Positions 7,964-17,800 of a stretch of DNA of 64,000 bases are shown here, piece after piece. The stretch spans positions 682,001 through 746,000 of the forward strand of contig CAVRNR010000006.1 of the NCBI GenBank assembly GCA_963722575.1. Direction: 5' to 3'. A model generated the notes under the pieces. It was not told where the DNA came from, made no database searches, and worked only from the letters and a program-made list of their open reading frames with translations. A program made the position numbers and the translations under genes. This DNA comes from Fen-178 sp963722575 (GTDB taxonomy: Bacteria; Acidobacteriota; Terriglobia; Bryobacterales; Bryobacteraceae). How positions within the stretch are numbered: the stretch's first letter is position 1; each line of letters starts with the position of its first letter.

Positions 7964-9285
7964 GCGCGCGCTTTCGGGAACTGGTTGGCAACGCCATTCT
8001 GGGAATCGATACGCTGTGGGGAGGCGACGTGATGTGCGCCTCGGGCGTGGGCCGTTTCATCGCCGATTCGTGGTTCTCCGGCGAGCCGCTTCCGCCGGCG
8101 TACACCGACCCAACCGCGGCGCGGGTTCGCGCCTCGGGCGGCGTCTCGGCCAAGGCGCCCGACCGGCAGGCGATCCAAGCCTATCTCGAGCGGGTAGACA
8201 TCCTCGGCGCCATCCGCGCTTTGAAGACCGAAACGCCGCGTTCCGGCTACCTGGCCGGCCTGGCCCTCTGCTTCGAAACCATGTGGGACCTCGCCATGGA
8301 GATCCTGGGCGTGGGCGAGCCGGTCCCCTACGACCGCTGCGTACGGGCATCCACCGGCCAGGCGCCGGAACCGTCCGATCCTTCGGCAAAACGGGAACGC
8401 GTGGCCGAGTTGCTGGCCCGGGCCGGATACCCTTCGCATGACCGCGAGTCGCTGCTGGCGGCCGTGGATGCGTGGCGAAGAGCGCACCGCGTCCCCATGG
8501 CCTCCATCCAGCCGCTGGGCGCCGCCGTCATCGCCTGGTTCGACCAATTGACCGCCAGCAACGTGCTGCCCCACCTGCCGGCGGCGCTGCAATCGGTTCC
8601 GCGCGCCAATATCCGGTTCCTGCCGATCAAGGATGCGTGGTTTTCCGGGTCCATGAACTATTTGGGGCGGGCGCGGAAGGCCGATGGCGCGCCGGAGTAC
8701 GAGGCCACCTATGAGATCAACGCCTCTCTGGAAATCTCCGTCCCCGAGTTCTTGCAGTTGGTCAGCCACGAAGTGGTCCCCGGCCACGTGACCACGTTCG
8801 CCTACTTGCAAAACCTGTATGTGCGGGGCGCGGTGGGGTTCGAAGCCTCGGTGCTCACCATGAACACCCGCGCGGCCGCGCTTTTCGAAGGCATCGCCAA
8901 CAACGCCATCCTGATGGCGCACGGGGTGACCGAAGTGGAGGAGTTGCCGGACGCGGACCTGCAAATCGGCGCGTTGCTGCCGCTGCTTCAGGACGACGCC
9001 AAGAACCAGGCATCGTATCTCACCTGGAACGACGGGGCGCCGCAAGCCGAGGTGGCGGCGGCGCTCCGCAACGAGTTTCTGGTTTCGCCGGAGCGCGCGG
9101 ACAAGTTGTCGGGCGCGTGGGGACGCCACCCCTTGCTGGGGCGGATGTATCTGCCCGCGTATCGCGCGGGAACCAACAAAGTGGCCGCCCTGCGCCGCCG
9201 CTACCCGGCGGGGCAACTGCTCCCCGTTCTCTACGGCTGCTCGGGCCTGGTGGATGTGACTACCATTGAAGGTGTGTTGGCATGA
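7960..9285 (+). CDS. Putative metallopeptidase with HExxPGH motif (DUF885-like)
   Basis: A 441-residue soluble protein without signal peptide. It contains H270-E271-V-V-P-G-H276, the same HExxPGH arrangement as the HExx(P)GH motif of DUF885-type gluzincin-like proteins, and a possible third ligand E310 in LFEGIANN, matching the E-G motif ~35-40 residues downstream in that family. The rest is only loosely similar to DUF885, so this may be a divergent branch. The ATG at 7960 follows a strong AAGGAGGA and overlaps the stop codon of the OPT transporter gene, so the pair is co-translated. Proposed role: cytosolic cleavage of peptides taken up by the transporter; this is inference. Confidence 0.6.
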   Translation: MSARFRELVGNAILGIDTLWGGDVMCASGVGRFIADSWFSGEPLPPAYTDPTAARVRASGGVSAKAPDRQAIQAYLERVDILGAIRALKTETPRSGYLAGLALCFETMWDLAMEILGVGEPVPYDRCVRASTGQAPEPSDPSAKRERVAELLARAGYPSHDRESLLAAVDAWRRAHRVPMASIQPLGAAVIAWFDQLTASNVLPHLPAALQSVPRANIRFLPIKDAWFSGSMNYLGRARKADGAPEYEATYEINASLEISVPEFLQLVSHEVVPGHVTTFAYLQNLYVRGAVGFEASVLTMNTRAAALFEGIANNAILMAHGVTEVEELPDADLQIGALLPLLQDDAKNQASYLTWNDGAPQAEVAAALRNEFLVSPERADKLSGAWGRHPLLGRMYLPAYRAGTNKVAALRRRYPAGQLLPVLYGCSGLVDVTTIEGVLA

Positions 9286-9298
9286 GCCGGAGGTAAGC

Positions 9299-9874
9299 AT
9301 GGTCACGGCATCGCAATTGCGCGTCGGAATGGCAATCAAGTTCGAAGGACAGAGGTACAAGGTGGTGGCCGCGGAGTACCATGGCGGCCAGGGCAAGATG
9401 GGCGGCACCACCCATACCCGCCTTCAGAACCTGGACACCAGGACTTTTTGGGAGCACAGTTTCCGCTCGGAGCTGAAGCTCGAAGAGATCGCACTCGAGA
9501 AACAGGCGCTCGAGTTCCTGTATGCCGACGGCGGCCAGTGCTGCTTCATGAATCCGGAAAGCTACGAGCAAACCGAGGTTGCGAGGGACGCGGTCGGCGA
9601 GCCACAGGCCGGGCTGCTGGAGGCGGGCATGAAACTGAGCGTCGAATTCCTGGAAGGCCGGCCGGTGAGCGTGCTATTTCCGGATGTGCTGGAAGTGAAG
9701 ATCGTGGACACGGCTCCGCCCATACACCAGCAGCAGGACAACACCTATAAGCCGGCCAAACTGGCCAACGGCATCGAGGTGATGGTGCCGCAATTCGTGA
9801 AGACGGGCGATGCGATCCGTCTGGATGTGGCGAACATGAAGTACATGGACCGCGCCAAGACGGGGCGCGGGTAA
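9299..9874 (+). CDS. efp: Elongation factor P (divergent loop)
   Basis: A 191-residue three-domain EF-P: KOW-like N-terminal domain (MVTASQLRVGMAIKFEGQRYKVV), OB domain (VSVLFPDVLEVKIVDTAPPIHQQQDNTYKPAKLANG) and a C-terminal OB domain. EF-P relieves ribosome stalling at polyproline by placing the tip of its domain-I loop near the peptidyl-transferase centre. Here the loop reads HGGQGKMGGTTHTRL, about two residues longer than the usual KPGKGQAF type, with a single Lys at the likely tip. The C-terminal end RLDVANMKYMDRAKTG differs from the usual VDTRTGEYxxR. It starts at ATG 9299 with a GGAGG sequence 8-12 bp upstream, 13 bp after the metallopeptidase gene. Confidence 0.9.
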   Translation: MVTASQLRVGMAIKFEGQRYKVVAAEYHGGQGKMGGTTHTRLQNLDTRTFWEHSFRSELKLEEIALEKQALEFLYADGGQCCFMNPESYEQTEVARDAVGEPQAGLLEAGMKLSVEFLEGRPVSVLFPDVLEVKIVDTAPPIHQQQDNTYKPAKLANGIEVMVPQFVKTGDAIRLDVANMKYMDRAKTGRG

Positions 9875-9901
9875 CGGGGTTGGCAGGCGATAGCGGCTGC
9901 C

Positions 9902-10165
9902 CTACCGTTTGCGAGCGGTGAAAGCGGCCGTCGCCGGGTCGTACGTGAAGGTGTAGAGCACCTGGGTCTCGTTGAAGATCATCACCCGTTTCCATGCGCC
10001 GGCCACCTCGGCAGGCGAATCGAGACTCACGAACTTGCCGGAGATCTGGTCGGGCATTTCAGCCACCGACGGGGGCAAGGACGCATCACGGTCCAGTTCA
10101 GCGAGCGTGTGCGTCGCTTTGAGCGCGTTGTTCAGATAAATCGTAACGTCTTGAGGCGGGAGCAT
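9902..10165 (-). CDS. Small hypothetical protein
   Basis: An 87-residue protein starting MLPPQDVTIYLNNALKATHTLAEL, preceded by a very strong Shine-Dalgarno (AAAGGAGG, 7 bp spacing), which argues that it is real. It is mostly polar with no signal peptide or membrane segment; the end LYTFTYDPATAAFTARKR is beta-like. I do not recognise the family. It lies 33 bp downstream of the exported aldo-keto reductase on the same strand and may be co-transcribed with it. A hairpin-type dispersed repeat lies at its 3' side (about 9877-9898). Confidence 0.6.
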   Translation of the reverse strand: MLPPQDVTIYLNNALKATHTLAELDRDASLPPSVAEMPDQISGKFVSLDSPAEVAGAWKRVMIFNETQVLYTFTYDPATAAFTARKR

Positions 10166-10198
10166 GGCCGGCCTCCTTTAGGCAAGAGTCTAGCACGC

Positions 10199-11371
10199 TT
10201 ACGCGAAGAGTTCTTGCGCCCGCATCATCCGCTCCGCCACCATCACTCCGTGCGGGCACTGGACGACGCAGGTGGGGCACTGGTCGCATCGCACGGCCTG
10301 CTGCTCGGCCGACATGCGTTGGAAGTGCTCCCTGCCGAGAGGGAATTGGCCGTAGCCGTCGGCATACATCACGAAGCGCACCATGTCCGCCACCGGCAAA
10401 CCCTGGGGGCACTGCCCGGCGCACGTGCCGCACATGCGGCAGAAGTAGGGGGAAATCTCTTCCAAGCGGGCGGTGAGGATCTTCTGGTCGGCGTCGGTGA
10501 ACGGCTGCGCCATCACGGCGAAGTTCTGCTCCAGTTGGTCGATGTCGGTCATGCTCGGAACGGTAGTGGCGATAATGGGGTTCTTGATGGCCCACTTGAG
10601 CGCGGCGGGCGCGAAATTGGCGGGCCGTGCCGGCGGCGGTGGCGCCTGGGCGGCGCCCCTGCCCCGGCCTCGTCCGACCTTGGCCATCACCTTCATGGCC
10701 ACCACGCCGATGCCGGCCTGGCGCAGCTTATCGAGGGCCGGGCCCCACTCGGCGGCAGAGGTGAAGTTGTACTGGGCCTGGACCACCTCCAGCTTGGCTT
10801 CGATGACGCGATCGACAACGGTGGGAAGCGCGTGGGTGCTTATGCCGATGAACCGCACCTTGCCCTGCTGTTTGGCCTTGCGCTGCGCCTCCACCAATTC
10901 GTCGGAGATCAGCTCCGGGGTGTCCTTGCCGTGGAGCAGCCAGACGTCGACGTGGTCGGTGTTGAGCTCCTTGAGGCTGGTATCGATCTCGCCCAGGATA
11001 CCGGCTCCGGTCCTCTGATCGCACTTGGTGGAAATAAAGATGTCCTTCCGTTTCGCGCCCAGCGCGGCTCCCACCATGCGCTCGTTTTGGCCGCTTTGGT
11101 AGTTGCGGGAAGTATCGAAGTAGTTGATGCCCATGTCGACGGCCCGGGTGATCACCGTGGGGTCGGAGGTGATCATGCAGCCATAGCCGACAGTCGAAAC
11201 CTTCAAGCCCGTCTTGCCCAGAATGCGGTAAGTGACCTTACCCGGAGTGGGCGCCGCCTGCTGAGGAGCCAGAGCGGACGGAATGGGACCGGATGTAGCC
11301 GAAGCCAGACCGGCAGCCGGCAAAGCCAAGCCGGCAGCCAGGAAGTTGCGCCGAGAAGTATCGGTTTTCAC
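10199..11371 (-). CDS. Tat-exported aldo/keto reductase with two 4Fe-4S clusters
   Basis: A 390-residue protein. The start TSRRNFLAAGLALPAAGLASA is a twin-arginine signal (SRRNFL). Residues ~45-310 form an aldo-keto reductase barrel: FDTSRNYQSG provides the catalytic Asp/Tyr, ISTKCD the Lys, WLLHGKD the His. The C-terminal ~80 residues contain CRMCGTCAGQCP and CDQCPTCVVQCP, two four-cysteine motifs that can each hold a 4Fe-4S cluster, as in the AKR-ferredoxin fusions common in Acidobacteria and Planctomycetes. Tat export fits a cofactor-loaded protein. The Gly/Arg-rich segment (GRGRGRGAAQAPPPP) is a loop insertion. Substrate is unknown. Confidence 0.85.
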   Translation of the reverse strand: MKTDTSRRNFLAAGLALPAAGLASATSGPIPSALAPQQAAPTPGKVTYRILGKTGLKVSTVGYGCMITSDPTVITRAVDMGINYFDTSRNYQSGQNERMVGAALGAKRKDIFISTKCDQRTGAGILGEIDTSLKELNTDHVDVWLLHGKDTPELISDELVEAQRKAKQQGKVRFIGISTHALPTVVDRVIEAKLEVVQAQYNFTSAAEWGPALDKLRQAGIGVVAMKVMAKVGRGRGRGAAQAPPPPARPANFAPAALKWAIKNPIIATTVPSMTDIDQLEQNFAVMAQPFTDADQKILTARLEEISPYFCRMCGTCAGQCPQGLPVADMVRFVMYADGYGQFPLGREHFQRMSAEQQAVRCDQCPTCVVQCPHGVMVAERMMRAQELFA

Positions 11372-11450
11372 TTGTGCCTCCTTCAGTTTCCGCTGAACGG
11401 ACCTGAAACATGAAGAATAGCATCGCGCGGGGCAAAAAGCACCTTGACCG

Positions 11451-13748
11451 CTACTCGATTTCGAAGTCGGCGGAGCGAACCACGGATTTTCCGGCCGAGT
11501 CCAAGGCCGTCAGCTCGGCCCGATAGGAGCCCGCTGCGAGCGATGCTACCGGCAGCCTGAGCCCCACCGGAATCACGGGATTGCCGGCGTGAATGAAGTT
11601 GGCCACTTCCACGACGCCCGAGTCCACCTTCCGCTCGCCGGTCTTGCGGTCCACCAATCGAAGCTCGACTGCCACCTTGGGCGGGTTCCCGCCAACCAGC
11701 AGCGGTTCATAAATCTCCAGGTACATGGTGGCTGGGTCGGTGGTCTTGAACCGGTTCGCGCCGGTGGGGGTAAACTGCAACCCCAAAGCGACCAGCGGCG
11801 ACCGCCCTTCGAGCAACTCGGCGTCCAGGGCGGTTTCCAGATCCGCCACCTTATGGATTTCCTTGCTGAGCGCCAGGCCGCTGAGGCCGAATTGATTGCC
11901 GTCGTTGGGCTCGACGACCAGCGGCTGTTCCAGCTTGCCAAAGCTCTCGCCGCCCGAACTGAAGACCACTTTGAAATTGTACTGGCCGGAGGCCACGTCA
12001 AATTGGTTTTCGTAGTGAAGGGGCTTCTGTCGAAATGCGGCGAGTTCCTTCTGGTTTTCCAGATCGAGCTTCACGGTGTCGCTGAACCGCGCGGCGATGG
12101 CGCCATCGAGCTGATAGGCGATGCCGAGAACATTCACTTCGGAATGAAGCTTCCCCTTGACCTTCTCAAACTTGAGGGATTCGGAAGGGATCTCGATGGC
12201 CACGTCGACCCGGGCCGTGTTGGGCGAGGTGTAGAAGAACGGAGCCCGCATGGAGGCGGTAACGGTCCCCGGCTGCGAGCCGGTGGCGCGATTCTCGAGG
12301 TCCTGCTCCACCCGATTCCCCGCCAGGAGGTCCACCGGTTTGACATTACAGTACCCGCTGCGCGCCCGAACCTCAGTTCCACCGCGATCCACCTTGACCC
12401 GCAGCGTATGACAGCTCCCCTCCAGGGATTCCGGCGGCGTATAGGCGAGGATGTAGTACTCGTTCAGCTCCTTGCCGATCCGTTCCAACCCGCCGAGCAG
12501 GTCGTTGGTATTGACGATTACGAAACCCCCGGTGCCTTCCGCCAGCATATAGAGGACATCCTGATTGGCGGTCGCCGAAAAGGGAACTTGCGGGACGATC
12601 TGCCGCGGCAGATTGAATGGATTGGTGCGGTAGGCCTGGCCGGGAACCGCGGTATTTCCGCCAGTTGACGTCGCGCCGCGGCTCCCCGTGGTGCTGCCCG
12701 TCGTGTTGCCCGTGGTGTTGCCCGTGGTGGTGCGGCTGCCCGTGGTGTTGCCGCCCGTGACGGTGGTGCCCGTGGTGCGGCCGCCCGTGGGAGTCGCGCC
12801 CGAGGTGGTGCCGCCCGGACGGCTGCCCGACCCGCCGCCAGGAGTACCGCCGGTGATTACGCCCCCCCTTGTCTGCCCTTCCCCTTCAGGGGATGACGCC
12901 ACAAAAGAAGCGGCCTGCAAAAAGCCGAAGCCGAGCCGCACACCAGCGGGGCGGGGCGGGACGACCAGGCCGTGCGGCGCGGACATGTCAAGCCCGCCCA
13001 CGAGACCGCGAACGTCGATGGGATAAATCGCGACATTGGCTTTGTTGCAGGTGTCGATGGCAGCCGTCACCTCCGACCGGATCTCGGAATTGAGCGGGAA
13101 GCCGGCGGTGAACAGGATCAGGGTCTTGCGGCCGGGGATGTCCGCCAGGTTCTTGGCCAGACTTCGCAAGGCAAGCACTACGCTCCGCGCGCCATAATCG
13201 GCCGCGCCACGGCCCAAACGGGACATGCCGATCGAGGCGACCTCGGCATTCGGTGAGACCGCCGACGATTTCACGCCGCTCACCACCTGTTTCAGCCGAT
13301 CGGCGTCGGCCGTGAAGTTCTGGGCAATCTGCATGGCGCCGCCGAAATTGACGACGGCCATCAGCCGGTTTGGACCGGCGTTGTTGTCGATAAACCTGGC
13401 CGCCGCCTGGCGGGCTCGAATCTGGTCGCCGGGGTTCATGGTGGAATTGTCGAAGAACAGGACCAGGTAGCGCTTTTGAGAGCTGGAGGGAGAGGCCGGA
13501 TCCGCCTCGAAGGAAAAACTCTTGATGGCTTGTTCCTTGTTGTCTTCCCAGACGCGAAAATCCTTCAAGACAAGATCATGAATGTAGGCGCCCTTCTTGT
13601 CGGTCACCACGGTGTCCACCAGGACCAGCCGGGCTTCCGTCCGGATCACGGTTCGAGGGACGGCCGGAGCGTCCGCCTGCTGGGCCTGCGCCACAGCGCC
13701 GGCACAGAACAAAACTCCCGCTAACAGCGACATGCTTTGCAACCGCAC
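11451..13748 (-). CDS. VWFA-related secreted protein (TIGR03436, Acidobacterial)
   Basis: A 765-residue protein with signal peptide (residues 1-22, AVAQAQ), then RTEARLVLVDTVVTDKKGAYIHDLVLKDFRVWEDNKEQ, the signature of TIGR03436 VWFA-related proteins of Acidobacteria. The von Willebrand A-like domain (~residues 90-260) has LFFDNSTM at the MIDAS position. A Gly/Thr/Asn/Pro-rich low-complexity linker (~295-365) is encoded by imperfect DNA repeats (12684-12840). The C-terminal ~350 residues are beta-rich. The family is exported and of unknown function. It is preceded by a possible small gene (13721-13927) that overlaps its start in another frame. Confidence 0.9.
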   Translation of the reverse strand: MRLQSMSLLAGVLFCAGAVAQAQQADAPAVPRTVIRTEARLVLVDTVVTDKKGAYIHDLVLKDFRVWEDNKEQAIKSFSFEADPASPSSSQKRYLVLFFDNSTMNPGDQIRARQAAARFIDNNAGPNRLMAVVNFGGAMQIAQNFTADADRLKQVVSGVKSSAVSPNAEVASIGMSRLGRGAADYGARSVVLALRSLAKNLADIPGRKTLILFTAGFPLNSEIRSEVTAAIDTCNKANVAIYPIDVRGLVGGLDMSAPHGLVVPPRPAGVRLGFGFLQAASFVASSPEGEGQTRGGVITGGTPGGGSGSRPGGTTSGATPTGGRTTGTTVTGGNTTGSRTTTGNTTGNTTGSTTGSRGATSTGGNTAVPGQAYRTNPFNLPRQIVPQVPFSATANQDVLYMLAEGTGGFVIVNTNDLLGGLERIGKELNEYYILAYTPPESLEGSCHTLRVKVDRGGTEVRARSGYCNVKPVDLLAGNRVEQDLENRATGSQPGTVTASMRAPFFYTSPNTARVDVAIEIPSESLKFEKVKGKLHSEVNVLGIAYQLDGAIAARFSDTVKLDLENQKELAAFRQKPLHYENQFDVASGQYNFKVVFSSGGESFGKLEQPLVVEPNDGNQFGLSGLALSKEIHKVADLETALDAELLEGRSPLVALGLQFTPTGANRFKTTDPATMYLEIYEPLLVGGNPPKVAVELRLVDRKTGERKVDSGVVEVANFIHAGNPVIPVGLRLPVASLAAGSYRAELTALDSAGKSVVRSADFEIE
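12684..12840. repeat. Imperfect tandem repeats in the VWFA gene
   Basis: Degenerate 9-12-bp units containing CCCGTGGTG are repeated about ten times on the plus strand. They encode the GNTTG/GTT-rich linker on the minus strand. Units differ by multiples of three, so the frame stays open. Confidence 0.75.
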
Positions 13749-13927
13749 CTTACACCTCCAGTCATGGAATCTCGACAGCGCCGTTCTCCGCTGCCATCAA
13801 AGGCGATCCCCGATCCCAGCCGGTTCTCGAGGGTTTCGTCGCGCAGGCGCATAAAGAAGGCGCCGCCGGTGCCCGAGGCCGGCTCGGCCGGGTTCTGCGG
13901 CGGCGGCGAATTGCCAGCCTCGTGCAT
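13721..13927 (-). CDS. Possible small protein upstream of the VWFA gene
   Basis: A 68-residue frame starting MHEAGNSPPPQNPAEPASG with a well-placed GAAGGAG 4-5 bp upstream. It overlaps the VWFA start by 28 bp in a different frame, an arrangement consistent with translational coupling. The middle part (FFMRLRDETLENRLGSGIAF) looks protein-like, the C-terminus does not. I do not recognise it; it may be a leader peptide or chance. Confidence 0.35.
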   Translation of the reverse strand: MHEAGNSPPPQNPAEPASGTGGAFFMRLRDETLENRLGSGIAFDGSGERRCRDSMTGGVRCGCKACRC

Positions 13928-14211
13928 GCGTCTCCTTCGCTTTAGTCATGATAACGCCTTTAGCCCGTTGTTTGGAAATCCGGAGAAGACATGATCGTTG
14001 CCGCGATGAAGAAAGATACGGCAATAAGGAGTATCGGGAAAGTAACTAAACTGTAGGCGCCAGAGAATGAGGATACTTGCCCTTTCTGAACCTACTCCTG
14101 AAGATACCCCGAGGCATGTTGCCGATCGTCTTTCAGGCAAACATAGCCACCGCCCCCGGCTTCGCCCGGCGGAAAGCGGGTTCGGGGGTTTGGGGACAGG
14201 CTACGAAACTT
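13928..14211. other. Intergenic, no gene recognised
   Basis: A 284-bp AT-richer stretch between the VWFA unit and the PAP2 gene. No convincing gene, RNA or repeat was seen. It must contain the promoter for the VWFA unit (minus), but no clear hexamer pair could be fixed. Confidence 0.5.
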
Positions 14212-14832
14212 TCACGGGAACGCCAGAGAAACCGCGCGCACCACGGCCAGCCAGACGACCGCCGCGGCGTAGCCCGCCAGCACATCGGTCGGATAGTGGA
14301 AGCCGAGGTACACGCGCGAAAATCCCATCAAAGCCACGAGCAGCGCCGCGGCGGCGAAGATCGCCGTTCGCTTGAAGCGCGACGGGGCCCTGGGGGCGCC
14401 CCGCGCGGCCAGAATCATCGCCAGCACGCCAAAAAAGCAGCAAGACACCATGGCATGGCCGCTGGGAAAGCTATGGGTCCCGGGTGAGGCAAATCCGAAA
14501 AAAGGCTCGGGCCGCGGCCTGTAGAACAGCAACTTCATGATTTGATCGAGCGCTTCCGCGCCCAACGCCGCCACCGCAAACACCACCGCCGCGCGTCTTC
14601 GTTTCGCGGCCACCAGCCACCAGACCAGAATGACGCCGAGGGGCACGAGGATGACCTCGGAGCCACATAGCGACACGCCGCGCATCATGGCGGTGAGCGG
14701 CGGCGAGGACCGGGCGTGAACGGCGTTGCGAATGGGCGTGTCCAGGCGCATGGCATCGCCGCGCGTCACCTCGCGGGCCAGCCACACGAAAAGCATTAGC
14801 GCCAGGGCGGCAACCAGCCAGAACCGTGCCAT
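14212..14832 (-). CDS. PAP2-family phosphatase (membrane)
   Basis: A 206-residue integral membrane protein. All three parts of the PAP2 signature are present: KLLFYRPRP (KX6RP), HSFPSGHAM (PSGH) and SRVYLGFHYPTDVLAG (SRX5HXXXD). Five to six hydrophobic segments surround them, as in undecaprenyl-pyrophosphate or lipid phosphate phosphatases, which act on the outer face of the inner membrane. It is encoded divergently from the TonB-type gene at 14865, with only 32 bp between the start codons, so the two promoters must overlap the coding starts. The exact substrate cannot be told; undecaprenyl pyrophosphate recycling is the common role. Confidence 0.9.
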   Translation of the reverse strand: MARFWLVAALALMLFVWLAREVTRGDAMRLDTPIRNAVHARSSPPLTAMMRGVSLCGSEVILVPLGVILVWWLVAAKRRRAAVVFAVAALGAEALDQIMKLLFYRPRPEPFFGFASPGTHSFPSGHAMVSCCFFGVLAMILAARGAPRAPSRFKRTAIFAAAALLVALMGFSRVYLGFHYPTDVLAGYAAAVVWLAVVRAVSLAFP

Positions 14833-14864
14833 GTCCAGCAGTGTGACACAATAGTCGTTCCCAT

Positions 14865-17800
14865 ATGCGAAGGGCTCTCATTGTCCTTTTTGCGCTCGCC
14901 TTTGGGGCGCAGGCTCAAACGCCGTTGGGGACGGTGACCGGCCTCGCGACCGACCCCTCCGGCGGCTCGGTCCCCAATGCTTCCGTCACCTTGACGAACC
15001 AGGATACCGGTGTGCGGCGCGCGGCCTCCACCAACACCAGCGGCGCCTACTCCTTCCCCGACCTGGCGCCAGGCGTCTACAAGCTGGAAGCGGCCGCCAA
15101 GGGCTTCCGTCCGCTCGCCACGCGCGGGTTCGCGGTGGAGGCGTATGGCACCGTGCGGCAGGACCTCAAGTTCGAGATCGCCGCCGAATCCACCGAAGTG
15201 CTGGTCGCGGAAGCGGCGCCGGCGGCGGTCGAGATGGACACGCCGGCGGTCGGGTCGGACCTGCTGGCGCGGCAGATCATCGAAGCGCCCACCAACCTGC
15301 GCAGCATCGCGAAGAACTCGGGCGATTCGGGCCTCATATCGGAGATCATGCCGCTGACCGTGCCGGGCGTGGTGCAGGTGGGCAACGGCGCCAAGTGGCT
15401 GACGCCGGGCGCGGGCGCCACCGGCATCAAGGTGAAGGTGGATGGCATCGAAACCACGTTCGGCAATTTCGGCAGCCCCGACAACGTATCGCAGCCCTCG
15501 GTGGAGGCCGTCCAGGAGTTTACCGCCAATGTGCTCACCACGCGCGCGGAGTTCGGCGGCATGGGCACGGTGACCACGGCCACGAAATCCGGCGGCAACC
15601 ACTTTCACGGAGGCCTCTTCTGGTACGTGCGCAACAGCGCCACCGATGCGCGCAGCACGTTCTCCACCACCAAGCCGTTCCAGAACCTGCACAACTACGG
15701 CGGAACGGTGAGCGGACCGCTCGAGCGCGACCGGACTTTCTTCTTCTTCGATTTCGACGGCATGCGCGGCGCGGCGGCCTACCTGTTTTCGCCCAACGTG
15801 CCCACGCTGGCCATGCGGCAGGGAGATTTCACCGGCCTGGCGGCCCTCAAGAATCCGTTCACCGGAGCGACTCCGTACAGCGGGAACACCATCCTGGCGC
15901 GCTATCTCAGCCCCCAGGCGCTCGAAATGCAGAGTCTCTTCCTGCCGCTGCCGAACTTCGGTGCGCCTTCCTTGACGGCCGCAAACTATCGCGCGTCGTT
16001 CGACGGGCCGGAAGTGCACCGCACCGAGGAGATCAAGCTGGACCACAGTTTCACCGCGCGCAACCTGGCCTTTCTGCGGTATGAGAACCGCAAGGACGAT
16101 TACCAGATACCGGGCGCGCGCTCGTCGTTGCCGCCCTCGGCCGCGGGGACCTCCGACAACATCCGCCGCGTGAATTTCTGGACGCTGGGGGATGTTCACA
16201 CCTTCCGGCCGAATGTGGTCAACGAATTCCGCGCGGGCGTGGTGATTCTGGTGTCGGCCAGCAGCTCGAATCTGAATGGACAGGACCTGATGAACCAGAT
16301 TGGTATCTCAGGGCTGCCCAGCCGTGGCTACACCAACAGTCTCCCGTACTTCAGTATCTCGGGAGTCACTGGCAATGCCATCAACTTACTCAACCCGGTG
16401 AACGACGGGCACGCGCAGATAGCCGACAACCTGAGTTGGATCGCCGGGCATCACGCCATGAAGTTCGGTGTGGAAGAAGTCAGTTGGTTCGACGACCGGT
16501 TTCAGCCCAACACTTCCGGCAACCCGATTCTGGGCACTTACTCGTTCACGGGCGCGTTCACGGGCAATGCCTACGCGGATTTCCTGCTGGGGTTGCCGCA
16601 ATCGGTGACGCGCATGGAACCGTACCAGCCGCAGTACATCCGTTTCCGCGACTGGGCGGGCTACGCGCAGGACGATTTCAGAGTCACTCCGCGCCTCACC
16701 CTGATGTACGGGCTGCGATATGAATACAACGGTCCGGCGTACACGCTGAACGACAATATCTACTCGTTCGACCTGGCGACGGGCAAGATCGTGATCCCAA
16801 GCGACGCGGCGAAACAGGATATCAGCGGGCTGTTCCCCTCCGCCACGATCCCGCTCGAGACCGCCGATCAGATGGGCGTGGGCCGTTCGCTGCGCAAGGG
16901 AGATTACAACAATTTCGCCCCGCGGTTCGGATTCGCGTACCGGCTGGACCAGGCCGGGAAGACGGCGGTGCGCGGCGGATGGGGCATTTACTACGTGCAC
17001 TATTCGGGCGACATTCCAGTGACTATGTCGGCCGGCCCGTTCTCGGTCACCACGGTGAGCACCAACAGCTTCACAAATGGCCAGCCGCAGTTCACGCTGG
17101 CGAATCCGTTTGCGATTCCGGGCTCGCCGGGGACGCTGGCGCTGGGCGGCATCGCGCCCAACTTACGTAACAGCTACGCGCAGCAATATAGCCTCTCCAT
17201 CGAGCGCGAAGTGGCGCGCAACGTCGGGCTGCGCATCAGCTACATCGGCTCGAAGGGGACGCAGCTTGCCTACCGGCGCGACGCCAACCAGCCGGCGGCG
17301 TCGACGGTGCCCTTCGTGAGCACGCGGCGCCCGTACCCGCAGTTCGCCAACATCACGTACTCCGACAACGGGGCCAACATGCTCTACAGCGGCTTGCGGA
17401 CGCAGGCCAGCAAGCGCTTCAGCGGCGGCTTGATGTTCACTTCCACGTGGACCTGGGCCAAGGAGATCAGCGACATCGACGACAGCGGCGATTTCGAGCT
17501 GAACACGTCGGTCGAGGATAGCTATGACCGGCGGCGCGACCGCGGCAACGTCTATTCCGTGCCGCGCCACCAGTGGATGAGCCAGGCGCTCTACGAACTG
17601 CCGGGCAAGGGCCGCTTGCTGGGCGGCTGGCAGCTCAATATGCTGTGCAACCTGAGCACCGGCAACTGGTTCACGCCGGTATTCAGCGGCACGGCGCCGG
17701 CCAACGTGAACCTCACAAGCTTTCGTCCCGACCTGGCGACAGGGACCATCGCCATGCCGCGGACGCAGGCTGAATGGTTCGACCGCAATGCGTTCGTCGC

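Noticed and set aside
12684..12840. CRISPR-like regular repeats
   Set aside because: Units are 9-12 bp, degenerate, without spacers, and in frame within the VWFA gene linker.
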